A DNA stretch of 21,540 nt, taken from positions 1-21,540 of the forward strand of contig JAKEGO010000092.1 of the NCBI GenBank assembly GCA_022615805.1, written 5' to 3'. How positions within the stretch are numbered: position 1 is the first letter of the stretch; each line of letters begins with the position of its first letter. This document shows, piece after piece, positions 1-7,250 of the stretch. The DNA comes from Thermoplasmata archaeon (GTDB lineage Archaea > Thermoplasmatota > JAKEGO01). A program made the position numbers and the translations under genes. A model generated the notes under the pieces. The model searched no databases. It was not told where the DNA came from and saw only the letters and a program-made list of their open reading frames with translations.

Positions 1-79
1 CCCGGCGAGTCAAGGACCCATCAAGCAGGGCTGGCCTACCCGGATACCAGAAATCGGCTTTGAAGGGTAGTCCTTTTTT
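1..79 (+). ncRNA. Candidate small RNA, 3' end only (copy 1 of a two-copy family)
   Basis: Positions 1-36 match 7380-7415 at 35 of 36 bases. Both copies are followed by a hairpin of the same design but different sequence, and then by a T-run. Here GG-C-CTACCC (33-41) pairs with GGGTAG-T-CC (65-73), leaving one C/T mismatch at the same place as in the other copy, and six Ts follow at 74-79. A conserved flank with a changed but still paired stem argues for an RNA with an intrinsic terminator read on the plus strand. It converges on the tRNA-Ala gene at 169-242, as the other copy does on its own tRNA-Ala. The 5' part lies outside the window. I recognise no known RNA family. Confidence 0.4.
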
Positions 80-168
80 GTACGCCCCTTTTTGACCTCG
101 ACCTGAAGGAATTTGTATGCACCCATCTGGTGAAAGCGCTTTAGAATTTGCTCCTGAAAAAGGACGAG

Positions 169-242
169 TGGACCGGAGGGGATTCGAACCCCTGGCTTCC
201 TGCTTGCAAAGCAGGCGATCTACCGGACTGATCTACCGGCCC
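169..242 (-). tRNA. tRNA-Ala (anticodon UGC)
   Basis: The complementary strand folds into a full cloverleaf of 74 nt. The acceptor stem GGGCCGG pairs with CCGGTCC and the discriminator is A. D stem GATC/GATC has a 9-base loop. Anticodon stem CCTGC/GCAGG holds loop TTTGCAA, giving anticodon TGC. T stem AGGGG/CCCCT holds TTCGAAT. The third acceptor pair is G3-U70, the classic alanine identity element. CCA is not encoded. A TATA-like box (TTTAATATCA, about 268-277) lies upstream and a T-run lies just past the 3' end (about 156-160 on the minus strand). The gene lies downstream of the L12 gene in the same orientation but has its own promoter. Confidence 0.97.
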
Positions 243-267
243 TTTGCCTGAGCTTACCACGGCCAAA

Positions 268-278
268 GTGATATTAAA
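268..278 (-). promoter_or_regulatory. TATA box for tRNA-Ala(UGC)
   Basis: The minus strand reads GTTTAATATCA about 30 bases upstream of the mature tRNA 5' end. That is the expected archaeal BoxA spacing if there is a short 5' leader. Confidence 0.55.
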
Positions 279-330
279 CCCTGTCGGGAGGGCGGGCTAT
301 GGACCGACATGTGGAATGAACGGAAAATGG

Positions 331-376
331 CTAGGGCGGGGGGGCGGGGCGGGGCCGGGGCCGGAGCTCCGGCCCC
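331..376 (-). terminator. GC-rich hairpin after the L12 gene, with a G-rich plus strand
   Basis: A perfect 20-base palindrome centred on GAGCTC (357-376) lies about 30 bases past the L12 stop. On the minus strand it is followed by a C-rich tract and then TTTT near 326-329. It probably ends the ribosomal operon transcript. The plus strand at 331-360 has several G-runs of 3 to 7 and could form a G-quadruplex. Confidence 0.45.
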
Positions 377-407
377 CCGCCGGGTCGGGGAAGACGTGCC
401 GTCCCGT

Positions 408-722
408 TCAGCCGAACAGGGCGCCGAGACCGGCTGCGGCCTCTTCCTCGCTGACCTCTTCTTCCTTTTCCTCGGCCTTCTCCGCTGCAGCGCCGGCGGC
501 ATGGGCCGGGGCGGCCGCTCCCGCGGCGGGAGCCGCGGAGGGCATCGCGATCGCCTGGGCGAGGGCATCGTCGATGTCGACGTCCTCCAGGGTCGCCGCG
601 AGCGCCTTCACGCGCGAGGCGTCGACGTTGACGCCGGCAGCCTTGAGCACCTTGGAGATGCTTTCCTCGCCGATCTCCTTGCCAGCGGCATGGAGCAGCA
701 GGGCCGAATATATGTATTCCAT
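408..722 (-). CDS. rpl12: Ribosomal stalk protein P1/L12 (archaeal type)
   Basis: This 104-aa acidic protein is the archaeal/eukaryotic P1-type stalk protein, which is not homologous to bacterial L7/L12. Residues 1-60 form the helical dimerisation domain (MEYIYSALLLHAAGKEI...). An Ala-rich hinge (61-82) and a charged stretch (about 83-95) follow, ending in GLGALFG, the tail that contacts translational GTPases. Several dimers bind the C-terminal helices of L10 on the 50S subunit. The start is supported by a GGAGG Shine-Dalgarno 7 bases upstream. The gene begins 15 bases after the L10 stop and is last in the L1-L10-L12 operon. Length and domain order are normal for the family. Confidence 0.97.
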   Translation of the reverse strand: MEYIYSALLLHAAGKEIGEESISKVLKAAGVNVDASRVKALAATLEDVDIDDALAQAIAMPSAAPAAGAAAPAHAAGAAAEKAEEKEEEVSEEEAAAGLGALFG

Positions 723-737
723 GTCCTAACCTCCTTT

Positions 738-1748
738 TCAACCGAAGAGGGCTCCCAGGCCGGCCGCGGCCTCTTCCTCGGATACCTCTTCCTCTTCTTC
801 CCCTTCCTTGGGTCCTCTCTCCCGGCCGGGAGAAGCCTCCGCGGCGCGCGGAGATGGAGCGTGCGATGACGTCAGCGCGGCCCTCAGGTCGTCGTCGAGG
901 GCGTCTGGCACCCTCGAGGCGAGCGCGAGCATCTGGGCGCGCGCCCTGGCCATGATGGGTGCGATGGACTCCTCGGTCACCACTCCCGCGTTGACGGCGA
1001 GGACGAGGGCCTTTGCGCGGGCCATGACGAGCAACGGGACGATCGTCCGCGGTGCCGGGTAGGCCAGGTGCAGCGCGAGCTGCATGGCGCGAGCCCCGCC
1101 GGTGGCGAACTGGCCCCTCACGGTGTCGAGGTCGATGTCGAGTATTTCGGCGGTGAATACCGTGCCGCCCTCGTATATCGCCCTCGGGTCGATCCCGACG
1201 GTCATGGGCCGTATCTCGAGGCGCGCGAGCACGGCGGCCATGTCCGCGTCGACCCTCTCGCCGGCCCTGATCAGGACGTGGTCCTTGCGGATGATGACCT
1301 TGCCGGAGTCGATGGCGGCGGGGATGCCCGCCTTCTGAAGTTCACCCACTATCGGGCCCGGCTTGAAGGGCGTGTCGCCCTTCTTGAGCTCGACGTCCGC
1401 TGGGACCCTGTCGCCTGGCTTCGCCGGGGCCTGGGTCTCCATCGCGATGATCTGCCTGTAGAGCCTGAAGGGGTTCGTGTCGGTCGCGAGGACGGCCGTG
1501 TTGCCGTGGATGTGCGGCTCGAGGGCGTCCAGCCCGGGAATATCGCCCTTTGACTGCTCGATCGCGAGCCTGATGAGGCTGTTCCGCGCCATCTTCAGGT
1601 CGGACCGGCCCCTGAGGCCCTTCCGTATCTGCTGGAACTGCGTTGCGGGGAGCTTGTCGAGGCCAACGATCGCGACGGCGGTGTGCCTCGCGAAGAGGGC
1701 CTTGATCTCGGCGACCTCCTTCCGCTTCCATTCAGCGACGTGTGCCAT
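738..1748 (-). CDS. rplP0: Ribosomal protein uL10 (P0), stalk base
   Basis: At 336 aa this is archaeal uL10/P0, which anchors the stalk to 23S rRNA and carries P1/L12 dimers. The N-terminal rRNA-binding domain opens MAHVAEWKRKEVAEIKALF and continues through LKMARNSLIRLAIEQ. A second domain sits at about 110-180 (PFKPGPIVGELQKAGIPAA), as in archaeal and eukaryotic P0. The helical P1-binding spine, about 225-300, is rich in A, L and M. The last 16 residues, EVSEEEAAAGLGALFG, are identical to the L12 tail, which is typical in archaea because both bind elongation factors. It starts 10 bases after the L1 stop behind a GGGGGGAT Shine-Dalgarno and is translationally linked to L1 and L12. Confidence 0.97.
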   Translation of the reverse strand: MAHVAEWKRKEVAEIKALFARHTAVAIVGLDKLPATQFQQIRKGLRGRSDLKMARNSLIRLAIEQSKGDIPGLDALEPHIHGNTAVLATDTNPFRLYRQIIAMETQAPAKPGDRVPADVELKKGDTPFKPGPIVGELQKAGIPAAIDSGKVIIRKDHVLIRAGERVDADMAAVLARLEIRPMTVGIDPRAIYEGGTVFTAEILDIDLDTVRGQFATGGARAMQLALHLAYPAPRTIVPLLVMARAKALVLAVNAGVVTEESIAPIMARARAQMLALASRVPDALDDDLRAALTSSHAPSPRAAEASPGRERGPKEGEEEEEVSEEEAAAGLGALFG

Positions 1749-1758
1749 CGGATCCCCC

Positions 1759-2397
1759 CTAGATGAGCCTCACCGCGGGGCCCATGGTGGTCTTGATGTA
1801 GATCGACCGCACGTTCAACATCCCGCGCTCGAGCTTGGTCTCGAGCCTCTTGAGCACCGCGTTGATGTTGCCGGCGAGCTGCTCGGGCGGCATGTCGCGG
1901 GTCCCGACAGGCACGTGGAAGGTCGGCCTGTCCTTCGTCCGGACCCTTACGACGCGACGCAGGTTCTCTATCATCGGCGTCGGGTCCGACCCGGGTGGCA
2001 GTGGCCTCGGCATCTTGCCGCGGGGACCGAGGAACACGCCGAGCCGCTTGCCGATAACCGGCATGAGCGGGGCCTCGGCGATGAAGAACTCGTGGTCCCT
2101 GGCGACCCGTTTCGCGGCGATCTTGTCGCCCGCCAGGTCCTCCAGCTCCTCCACCTGGACGACGAGGTCAGCGCTCTTCTTGGCCTTGAGGGCCATCTCG
2201 CCGGAACATATGGCGGCGATCTTCACGGCCCTGCCGCGGCCGTGTGGGAGGGTCACCTCCTCGTTGATGCGGTTCTTTGGGTCGGTGAGGTTGATGTCCT
2301 TAAGATTGATGGCGAGTTCGACCGATTCGAGGAACTTGCGCTCCTTCGGCGTCCCGATGGCCTCGATGACCTTCTCCTTCAGGTCGCTTTCGTCCAT
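1759..2397 (-). CDS. rpl1: Ribosomal protein uL1
   Basis: This 212-aa protein has the archaeal L1 pattern. It starts MDESDLKEKVIEAI and contains INLTDPKNRINEEVTLPHGRG-like sequence (domain I), followed by ICSGEMALKAKKSADLVV. The mid-domain motif LGPRGKMPRPLP is the L1 signature, and the C-terminal half has VPVGTRDMPPEQLAGNINAVL. L1 binds 23S rRNA helices 76-78 (the L1 stalk) and in methanogens also represses its own operon. I chose the ATG at 2397 over in-frame upstream codons because GGAGG lies 8 bases upstream, a TATA box lies at about 2467-2477, and the protein then begins where the family begins. It is first in the L1-L10-L12 operon; L11, often upstream in archaea, is not here. Confidence 0.97.
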   Translation of the reverse strand: MDESDLKEKVIEAIGTPKERKFLESVELAINLKDINLTDPKNRINEEVTLPHGRGRAVKIAAICSGEMALKAKKSADLVVQVEELEDLAGDKIAAKRVARDHEFFIAEAPLMPVIGKRLGVFLGPRGKMPRPLPPGSDPTPMIENLRRVVRVRTKDRPTFHVPVGTRDMPPEQLAGNINAVLKRLETKLERGMLNVRSIYIKTTMGPAVRLI

Positions 2398-2712
2398 TCG
2401 ATGCCTCCTGTAGTCCGACGCAGATACACTGCTCCTACATCGGCGGACCGCAATGAGGCCGGATGTGATATTTAAGTCTTTGGTATTCATCGGCTTCATC
2501 CGGAACCCGGGGTCCGCTGAATGAGAGGGAAGGATTTGGAATAACTGGCTTGTTCGCGGATTGCTCGCATCCCCTAGTGGATGGTGCCTCAGATGGACTT
2601 TCGGGATGAAGCCGTATATTCCGGACGCGGTTCGCGATGACCTCGGGCCGCCACGCCTGGAGGGCATCGATCCATTTCGCCCTTGACCGGGGCGTGCAGC
2701 CATTCGGGGGGT
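2398..2712 (-). promoter_or_regulatory. L1 operon promoter and 5' leader; otherwise empty gap
   Basis: This 315-base gap holds the promoter for the ribosomal operon. The TATA box CTTAAATATC (about 2467-2477) predicts a start near 2446 and a leader of about 49 nt with GGAGG before the L1 ATG. In the leader, GTCCG (2448-2444) can pair with CGGAC (2417-2413) around a smaller GCAG/CTGC hairpin, leaving an asymmetric internal loop. This might be an autoregulatory site. I see no gene, repeat or clear terminator in 2480-2712. Confidence 0.5.
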
Positions 2713-4182
2713 TCAGTCGTCGAACTCCTCACCGAGGGCGGCGAGGAGCGCGGCCATGGCGGACCTGTAGCTCTCCTCTGGGCCGGTGAGCAGCTCCCTG
2801 GCCATCGGCTCGAGGTAGTCAGCGTACTCGCCGGCGTCCGCCCCGAACATCCATGCATCGACCCTGAGGCCGAGGGACCGCTGGACGGCCAGGAGGAGGG
2901 CGCGGGTCTTCATCGGGAGGGACTTCTCCTTGAGCATTGCCGTCATCGCCTGCCTCGCGGCGTCTCCGCCGCGGACCCTGTATGCGAGGGCGAGCTCGTT
3001 GGCCACGGCTCCGATGGGCGGCAGGCCGGCGATCCTGGGGATCGCCTCCGCCCGTTTCCTGCGCTCGCGCTCCGCTGCAGCCTCGGCGAGGACCTGCATG
3101 GGAAGGCGGTCATCCGCCAGGCGGGCCCCGATATCGGCCCCGGGAGCCACCCGTTCCATCATCGCCCCCCCGAGGGATTGCCAGTTGTCCTGAACCACCT
3201 GTGCGGCCGTCACGCCGGTCCCGAGGTGACCGACCCTCTCGAACACCGTCGAAAGGGCGAGCCGTTCGTGCTCGGCCGTCGCCAGCTTGGAGATGGCCTC
3301 CGACCGCGACATGCACCTGCCGTCGATGACGATGGCGCGCTGGGACCTCGCGGCCTCCTGGAGGTGGGCGTAGTAACGGTCGATGAACTGACCGTTGGAA
3401 ATCTCGCCCGACACATAGGCCTTGATGTCCCCGGCGGGCGTCGCGGGCACATCCAGGCAGTCGCCCTCCACGGTGAAGGATATGGAGACCTCGAGGTCCC
3501 TCTCCGGCTCTCGCGCGCCCATGCCGCGGGCGACCTGATGGAACAGGTTGCCGTCGGGGTCGCACCTCCTGCACAGGGCCAGAGAGCACCCCGCCGAACG
3601 CCATTCGATGCGGAGGAGGGGGCCGGGACCGTCGGAGTGTGGGCACGAGGACTTTCCTTTCAACGACGACCTCTCGAGGACGTCCGATACGTACCAGTCC
3701 GGAGCGTCCGCCGACATGGAGCAGCTGAACCCGGACGGGGACGAGTAAACGTGGACGCCATATCTCTTCACGATGTCGAGGTAACCGATTATGCGCACCC
3801 ACGGATCGTCATGATGCTGGATGGCCACGAGCTTGTCTGGCGATGCCGTGCCCCTCTTCGCGTACGATACCTGTTTCCTTCCCACACGGAGGACGCCGAG
3901 GTGGGTGGCCTTCCCCTGATGCCCCAGGAGGAGAGTGGCCGCATAGGCCCTTGCGAGGGGCGGTCCCCTCTTCGAGGCGCGTTCGAGCGCCCTCTCGTTA
4001 TCGGCCCTGGCCGCGATCCTCACCATCGCCCTCTCCTCCCTCCTGAGGATGCGTGCGCATGCGGCGTCGCACCGCGGCAGCAGGGACGCGGGGTCCTTCC
4101 TGATCTCCTCCGCCACCTGGAGGATCCTGCGCTCCTCCTTCTTGGTGGCGGTCTTCAGGCCGAACCGGTAGCGCTTCCCCAT
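2713..4182 (-). CDS. Uncharacterised 489-aa protein with possible zinc-binding cysteines
   Basis: I do not recognise this protein. It is soluble and charged, with no signal peptide or membrane segment. The N-terminus (about 1-75) is basic and helical (MGKRYRFGLKTATKKEE...). A small Cys/His group, C180-x-H182 and C199/C204-x-x-C207, could bind a metal. A beta-rich middle (about 225-260) is followed by long helices, including a charged coiled-coil-like run at about 365-382 (AEAAAERERRKRAEAI), and an acidic C-terminus. The longer ORF has in-frame starts further upstream. I chose ATG 4182 because a TATA box (GATTATATCA, centred about 4208) lies 26 bases before it, the spacing of leaderless genes here. 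It sits between the sugar operon and the ribosomal operon with its own promoter. Composition and codon usage fit a real gene. Confidence 0.85.
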   Translation of the reverse strand: MGKRYRFGLKTATKKEERRILQVAEEIRKDPASLLPRCDAACARILRREERAMVRIAARADNERALERASKRGPPLARAYAATLLLGHQGKATHLGVLRVGRKQVSYAKRGTASPDKLVAIQHHDDPWVRIIGYLDIVKRYGVHVYSSPSGFSCSMSADAPDWYVSDVLERSSLKGKSSCPHSDGPGPLLRIEWRSAGCSLALCRRCDPDGNLFHQVARGMGAREPERDLEVSISFTVEGDCLDVPATPAGDIKAYVSGEISNGQFIDRYYAHLQEAARSQRAIVIDGRCMSRSEAISKLATAEHERLALSTVFERVGHLGTGVTAAQVVQDNWQSLGGAMMERVAPGADIGARLADDRLPMQVLAEAAAERERRKRAEAIPRIAGLPPIGAVANELALAYRVRGGDAARQAMTAMLKEKSLPMKTRALLLAVQRSLGLRVDAWMFGADAGEYADYLEPMARELLTGPEESYRSAMAALLAALGEEFDD

Positions 4183-4201
4183 GGCTTTGCCATCCCGCCC
4201 T

Positions 4202-4213
4202 TGTGATATAATC
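4202..4213 (-). promoter_or_regulatory. TATA box for the 489-aa protein gene
   Basis: GATTATATCACA on the minus strand is centred about 26 bases upstream of ATG 4182, implying transcription starting at or next to the start codon. Confidence 0.6.
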
Positions 4214-4247
4214 CTTCGCCCCGTGCGGGGCCTTGGCCTGCGGGCGC

Positions 4248-5240
4248 TCACTGATCGCCGAGCCTGACGGCGCGTCCCTCTCGTGCGGACCTAATGGCCG
4301 CCTCGACCATCTCGACTGCGGCGAGGCCGATGTACATGTCGGCCGCCGGGGGTTCGCGGCTGGCGCAGGACCTGACGAAGTCGCGCAGCTCCTCGGTCAG
4401 CGGCTCCGAGTAATTGACCATCTCGACCCTGTGACCCTCGTCGCGGAGCTCGAGGCCCTCGGAGTCGTCGATCCGGCGGTCGAAGACCGTTATCTCGTTC
4501 GGTCGCAGGTAATCGATGACCGCCGACATCCGCCGGCCTATCACGGAGAGGCGCCGTAGCTTGTCATCGACCGGGTACGACCAGGACTCGTGGATATACC
4601 CCTTCGCACCGTCCGGAAAGGTCATGATGATCATCGCGCTGTCCTCGATCCCCGGGAGTATGTTCTCCTGGACCTCGCAGTAGATCGTGCTCGGTCGCTC
4701 CCCCTTGATGTTGACGTAGATGTCGACGTCGTGTATCCCGAGGGCGAGGAGGACACCCATGTCGTTCCTGGGAATACGGAGCGTCGTCCTGTGCGTGTGC
4801 ATCTGCAGTACGTCCCCGAGGTCCCCGCGCCGTATCATCCGTTGGAGGGCTATGAGCGCCCCATGGTACCGGAAGATGTGCCCTGGCATCAGCACCCTGC
4901 TCGTCTCCTTCGCGACGGCGACCATCCTCCTCGCCTCCCCGCTCGAGTGGGCCATTGGCTTCTCGACGAAGAGGTCCTTGCCTGCGCGCATGGCCTCTAT
5001 GCCGAGGGTGGCGTGCGTCTCGGTCGGCGTCACAAGGTCGACTGCATCGATGTCGCCCCGCAGTATCGCTTCCATGTCGGTCGCGACGGGGATCCCGAAG
5101 TCCCGGGAGAGCCTTTCCACGGTAGGGCGCGAGATGTCGTACAGAACCAGATCGTCCACGACTCCCTCGTCGAGGAGTTCGCGCCATACCCGGACGTGGT
5201 TCCTGCCCCAGTAACCAGTGCCGACGACAGCGACCTTCAT
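4248..5240 (-). CDS. Gfo/Idh/MocA family NAD(P)-dependent sugar dehydrogenase
   Basis: This 330-aa oxidoreductase has the family's two domains. The Rossmann nucleotide-binding motif is VVGTGYWGRNH (residues 5-15), followed by the EKP motif (93-95) whose lysine is catalytic in the family. The substrate domain begins around 120 (GHIFRYH) and contains GIHDVDI (168-174), matching the usual active-site GxHxxD. It most resembles the WlbA-like branch, which oxidises C3 of UDP-sugars before transamination; this assignment is from pattern recall. It is third in the operon, 4 bases after the aminotransferase stop, which supports a role in making an amino sugar. Other Gfo/Idh substrates cannot be excluded. 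Confidence 0.9.
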   Translation of the reverse strand: MKVAVVGTGYWGRNHVRVWRELLDEGVVDDLVLYDISRPTVERLSRDFGIPVATDMEAILRGDIDAVDLVTPTETHATLGIEAMRAGKDLFVEKPMAHSSGEARRMVAVAKETSRVLMPGHIFRYHGALIALQRMIRRGDLGDVLQMHTHRTTLRIPRNDMGVLLALGIHDVDIYVNIKGERPSTIYCEVQENILPGIEDSAMIIMTFPDGAKGYIHESWSYPVDDKLRRLSVIGRRMSAVIDYLRPNEITVFDRRIDDSEGLELRDEGHRVEMVNYSEPLTEELRDFVRSCASREPPAADMYIGLAAVEMVEAAIRSAREGRAVRLGDQ

Positions 5241-5244
5241 CGCA

Positions 5245-6315
5245 TCACCCGTAGAATCCGTTCACCGCATCCACTACAGCGCCGACCTCGTCGTCGGTGA
5301 GGAAGGGGTGCATGGGCAACGAGAGGATCTCGTCCGCAATGCGCTCGGTATGCGGGAGGGATATCGGGAGACCGAAGGCTGGTTGCCTGTGCACGGGGAT
5401 CGGGTAATGGATCAGGGTGGCAACGCCGGCCTCCTGCAGATGGGCCGCGAGGGCATTCCTCTCCTTTGCGCGGATGACGAAGAGGTGCCACACGTGCCGG
5501 CTCCATTCCGCCTCGCCGGGGAGCGTGGGGCCCTCCATCCTCGACGAATATTCGGCCGCTATGGCGCGCCTTCTCTCTATCCAATCGGCCAGGTGGCGCA
5601 GCTGGACCCGCCCGACGGCCGCATGCATCTCGCTCAGGCGGTAGTTGTAACCGATGGTCGAGTGGAGGTACTTCTCACCAGGGACCCTACCGTGGTCGCG
5701 CAGGCTGGAGATGTGCTCCGCGACCTCCTCGTCGCTCGTGACGACCATGCCGCCGTCCCCTGCGACGGTCATGTTCTTCGAGGGGTAGAAGCTGAAGACA
5801 CCGATGTCCCCGATGGACCCGACCCTGCGTCCCCTGTACTCCGCTCCGTGGGCCTGGCAGGCGTCCTCGAGGATCCAGAGGTCGTTATCCCTCGCGGTCT
5901 CGATCAGGGGGTCCATGTCGGCCGCATGGCCGTAGAGGTGGACCGGGACGATGCCCACGGTCCTCCGGGTCACCGCAGACCGGACGGCATCCGGGTCGAG
6001 GGTGAAGGTCGCCGGATCGATATCGACGAACACGGGCTTTCCGCCGAGGTCGACGACCGGTTCGGCAGTGGCGACGAAGGTGTGCGATGGCATGATGACC
6101 TCGTCCCCCGGCCGGAGGCCCATCGCCCTGTAGGAGAGGTGCAGGGCTGCGGTGCCCGAGCTCACCGCTATGGCGTGCGTCGTACCGATGAACCTGGCGA
6201 ACTCCTCCTGGAAGCCCTTGTTCTCGGGACCGTTGATGTACCATCCAGACCTTGCGACCCTGGAGACCGCATCGACGACCTCCTCGTCCGTGAACATCCT
6301 TATCAGCTGTATCAT
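5245..6315 (-). CDS. DegT/DnrJ/EryC1 family PLP sugar aminotransferase
   Basis: This 356-aa protein belongs to the PLP-dependent nucleotide-sugar aminotransferases. Visible motifs are SSGTAAL (52-58, cofactor phosphate binding), GDEVIMPSHTFVAT (70-83), LEDACQAHGAEYRG (149-162, with D151 contacting the PLP ring nitrogen), and SFYPSKNMTVAGDGG (175-189), whose K180 should form the Schiff base. It would transfer an amino group, normally from glutamate, to a keto sugar nucleotide. The ATG at 6315 overlaps the TGA of the formyltransferase as ATGA, so the two are translationally coupled; a much longer reading frame extends upstream but overlaps that gene. The likely keto substrate comes from the dehydrogenase encoded just downstream. 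Confidence 0.93.
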   Translation of the reverse strand: MIQLIRMFTDEEVVDAVSRVARSGWYINGPENKGFQEEFARFIGTTHAIAVSSGTAALHLSYRAMGLRPGDEVIMPSHTFVATAEPVVDLGGKPVFVDIDPATFTLDPDAVRSAVTRRTVGIVPVHLYGHAADMDPLIETARDNDLWILEDACQAHGAEYRGRRVGSIGDIGVFSFYPSKNMTVAGDGGMVVTSDEEVAEHISSLRDHGRVPGEKYLHSTIGYNYRLSEMHAAVGRVQLRHLADWIERRRAIAAEYSSRMEGPTLPGEAEWSRHVWHLFVIRAKERNALAAHLQEAGVATLIHYPIPVHRQPAFGLPISLPHTERIADEILSLPMHPFLTDDEVGAVVDAVNGFYG

Positions 6316-7091
6316 CTCTTCGCCTCCATCTCGTTCGGTATCGTCGTCAGGTATATCCTCCGGCCACGGCCGCAGTCGATGTACGGCCTCGGGTAGGGGG
6401 GAAAGTCGAAGGCCCTGACGTAGTTGAAGAGCGCATCGGGGTCCCACGCCATGTCGACGCGCCTCTCGTCGAGTTCGTTCCTGAAGTGGTATATAGCCCT
6501 GGAACCGTCCTGGTCCCGCGGCTCCAGGCGACCCTGGATCGCTTTCTCGAAGACCTCCCGGAAGAGGGCCACCCCCGCGTCCTCGCACCTGCGGTAGAGG
6601 TCCAGCCCGGTGTCCGTCGGGCCGATGGGAACGGTCACCTGGCCGACGATCGGGCCGGAATCGATCCCCTCGTCGATGAAATGCATGGTGACGCCGTGCA
6701 CCGTGTTCCCGTCCTTGATCGAGTGAACGATGGGGAGGCAGCCTCGATATCGCGGCAGCGGGGCGAAGTGCAGGTTGATGATCCCCTCCCTCGCAACGTG
6801 CAGGACCCGCTTGAATATCTGCGGATGGAAGACGCAGAAACCGATGTCCGCGTCGAGGCCCAGCATCTCGTCGACGAACTCCCTTGAGTTGATCCGCGCT
6901 GGCATCCAGAGGGGGAGGCCGTGCTCCCGCGCCGCCCTCGACACCGAGGGCCACCAGTGGCTCTCGTCGTCGTTGGGGGTGGCCACGACGCCGACGATCT
7001 CGAAGTCCCCCACCGACCTCTGTCTCTCGACCATCCATTCGAGGCATCGGACACCGGTCCCGTGGGAGCCAATGAACAGTACCCGCTTCAT
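6312..7091 (-). CDS. Formyltransferase-fold enzyme, probably sugar N-formyltransferase
   Basis: This 259-aa protein has the formyl-transferase fold of Met-tRNA and sugar N-formyltransferases. The N-terminus MKRVLFIGSHGTG is the Rossmann-like start. The catalytic set is N106-L-H108 in INLHFAPLPRYRG (105-117), with D144 in FIDEGIDSGPI. It lacks the full C-terminal domain of methionyl-tRNA formyltransferase (usually above 300 aa), and archaea do not use formyl-Met initiation, so a sugar role using N10-formyl-tetrahydrofolate or its archaeal equivalent fits better. It is first in an operon with an aminotransferase and a sugar dehydrogenase. I chose ATG 7091 over an in-frame ATG at 7103 because the TATA box TTTTAAATAG is centred about 27 bases upstream of 7091. 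Confidence 0.88.
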   Translation of the reverse strand: MKRVLFIGSHGTGVRCLEWMVERQRSVGDFEIVGVVATPNDDESHWWPSVSRAAREHGLPLWMPARINSREFVDEMLGLDADIGFCVFHPQIFKRVLHVAREGIINLHFAPLPRYRGCLPIVHSIKDGNTVHGVTMHFIDEGIDSGPIVGQVTVPIGPTDTGLDLYRRCEDAGVALFREVFEKAIQGRLEPRDQDGSRAIYHFRNELDERRVDMAWDPDALFNYVRAFDFPPYPRPYIDCGRGRRIYLTTIPNEMEAKR

Positions 7092-7112
7092 CCGCTCGCC
7101 CATCAAGGGGTT

Positions 7113-7123
7113 TCTATTTAAAA
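7113..7123 (-). promoter_or_regulatory. TATA box of the amino-sugar operon
   Basis: TTTTAAATAG on the minus strand is centred about 27 bases before ATG 7091, predicting a leaderless operon mRNA. Confidence 0.65.
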
Positions 7124-7218
7124 GTTGTCGGGCGGACGCCTGTGATCGAAAAAAAAAGGAAAATGGAAGAGGACCGGAGGGATTCACGGCTGAACCTGCG
7201 GTCCAGCCTTCTCGGGAA

Positions 7219-7230
7219 TTTCAAATACAT
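7219..7230 (+). promoter_or_regulatory. TATA-like box for the candidate RNA at 7251-7460
   Basis: TTTCAAATACAT is centred about 26 bases before 7251, where a perfect 7-bp hairpin begins within 3 bases. The match between predicted start and hairpin supports a promoter. Confidence 0.4.
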
Positions 7231-7250
7231 AGGAGGACATGAGATCCACT

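Noticed and set aside
2683..4206. 507-codon plus-strand frame opposite the 489-aa protein gene
   Set aside because: The minus frame has a correctly spaced TATA box, balanced composition and predicted secondary structure; the plus frame is the antisense shadow.
6316..7047. N-terminal extension of the aminotransferase (600-codon frame)
   Set aside because: The extra part overlaps the well-supported formyltransferase gene and reads as low-complexity Arg/Pro sequence; the ATGA overlap at 6315 fixes the true start.
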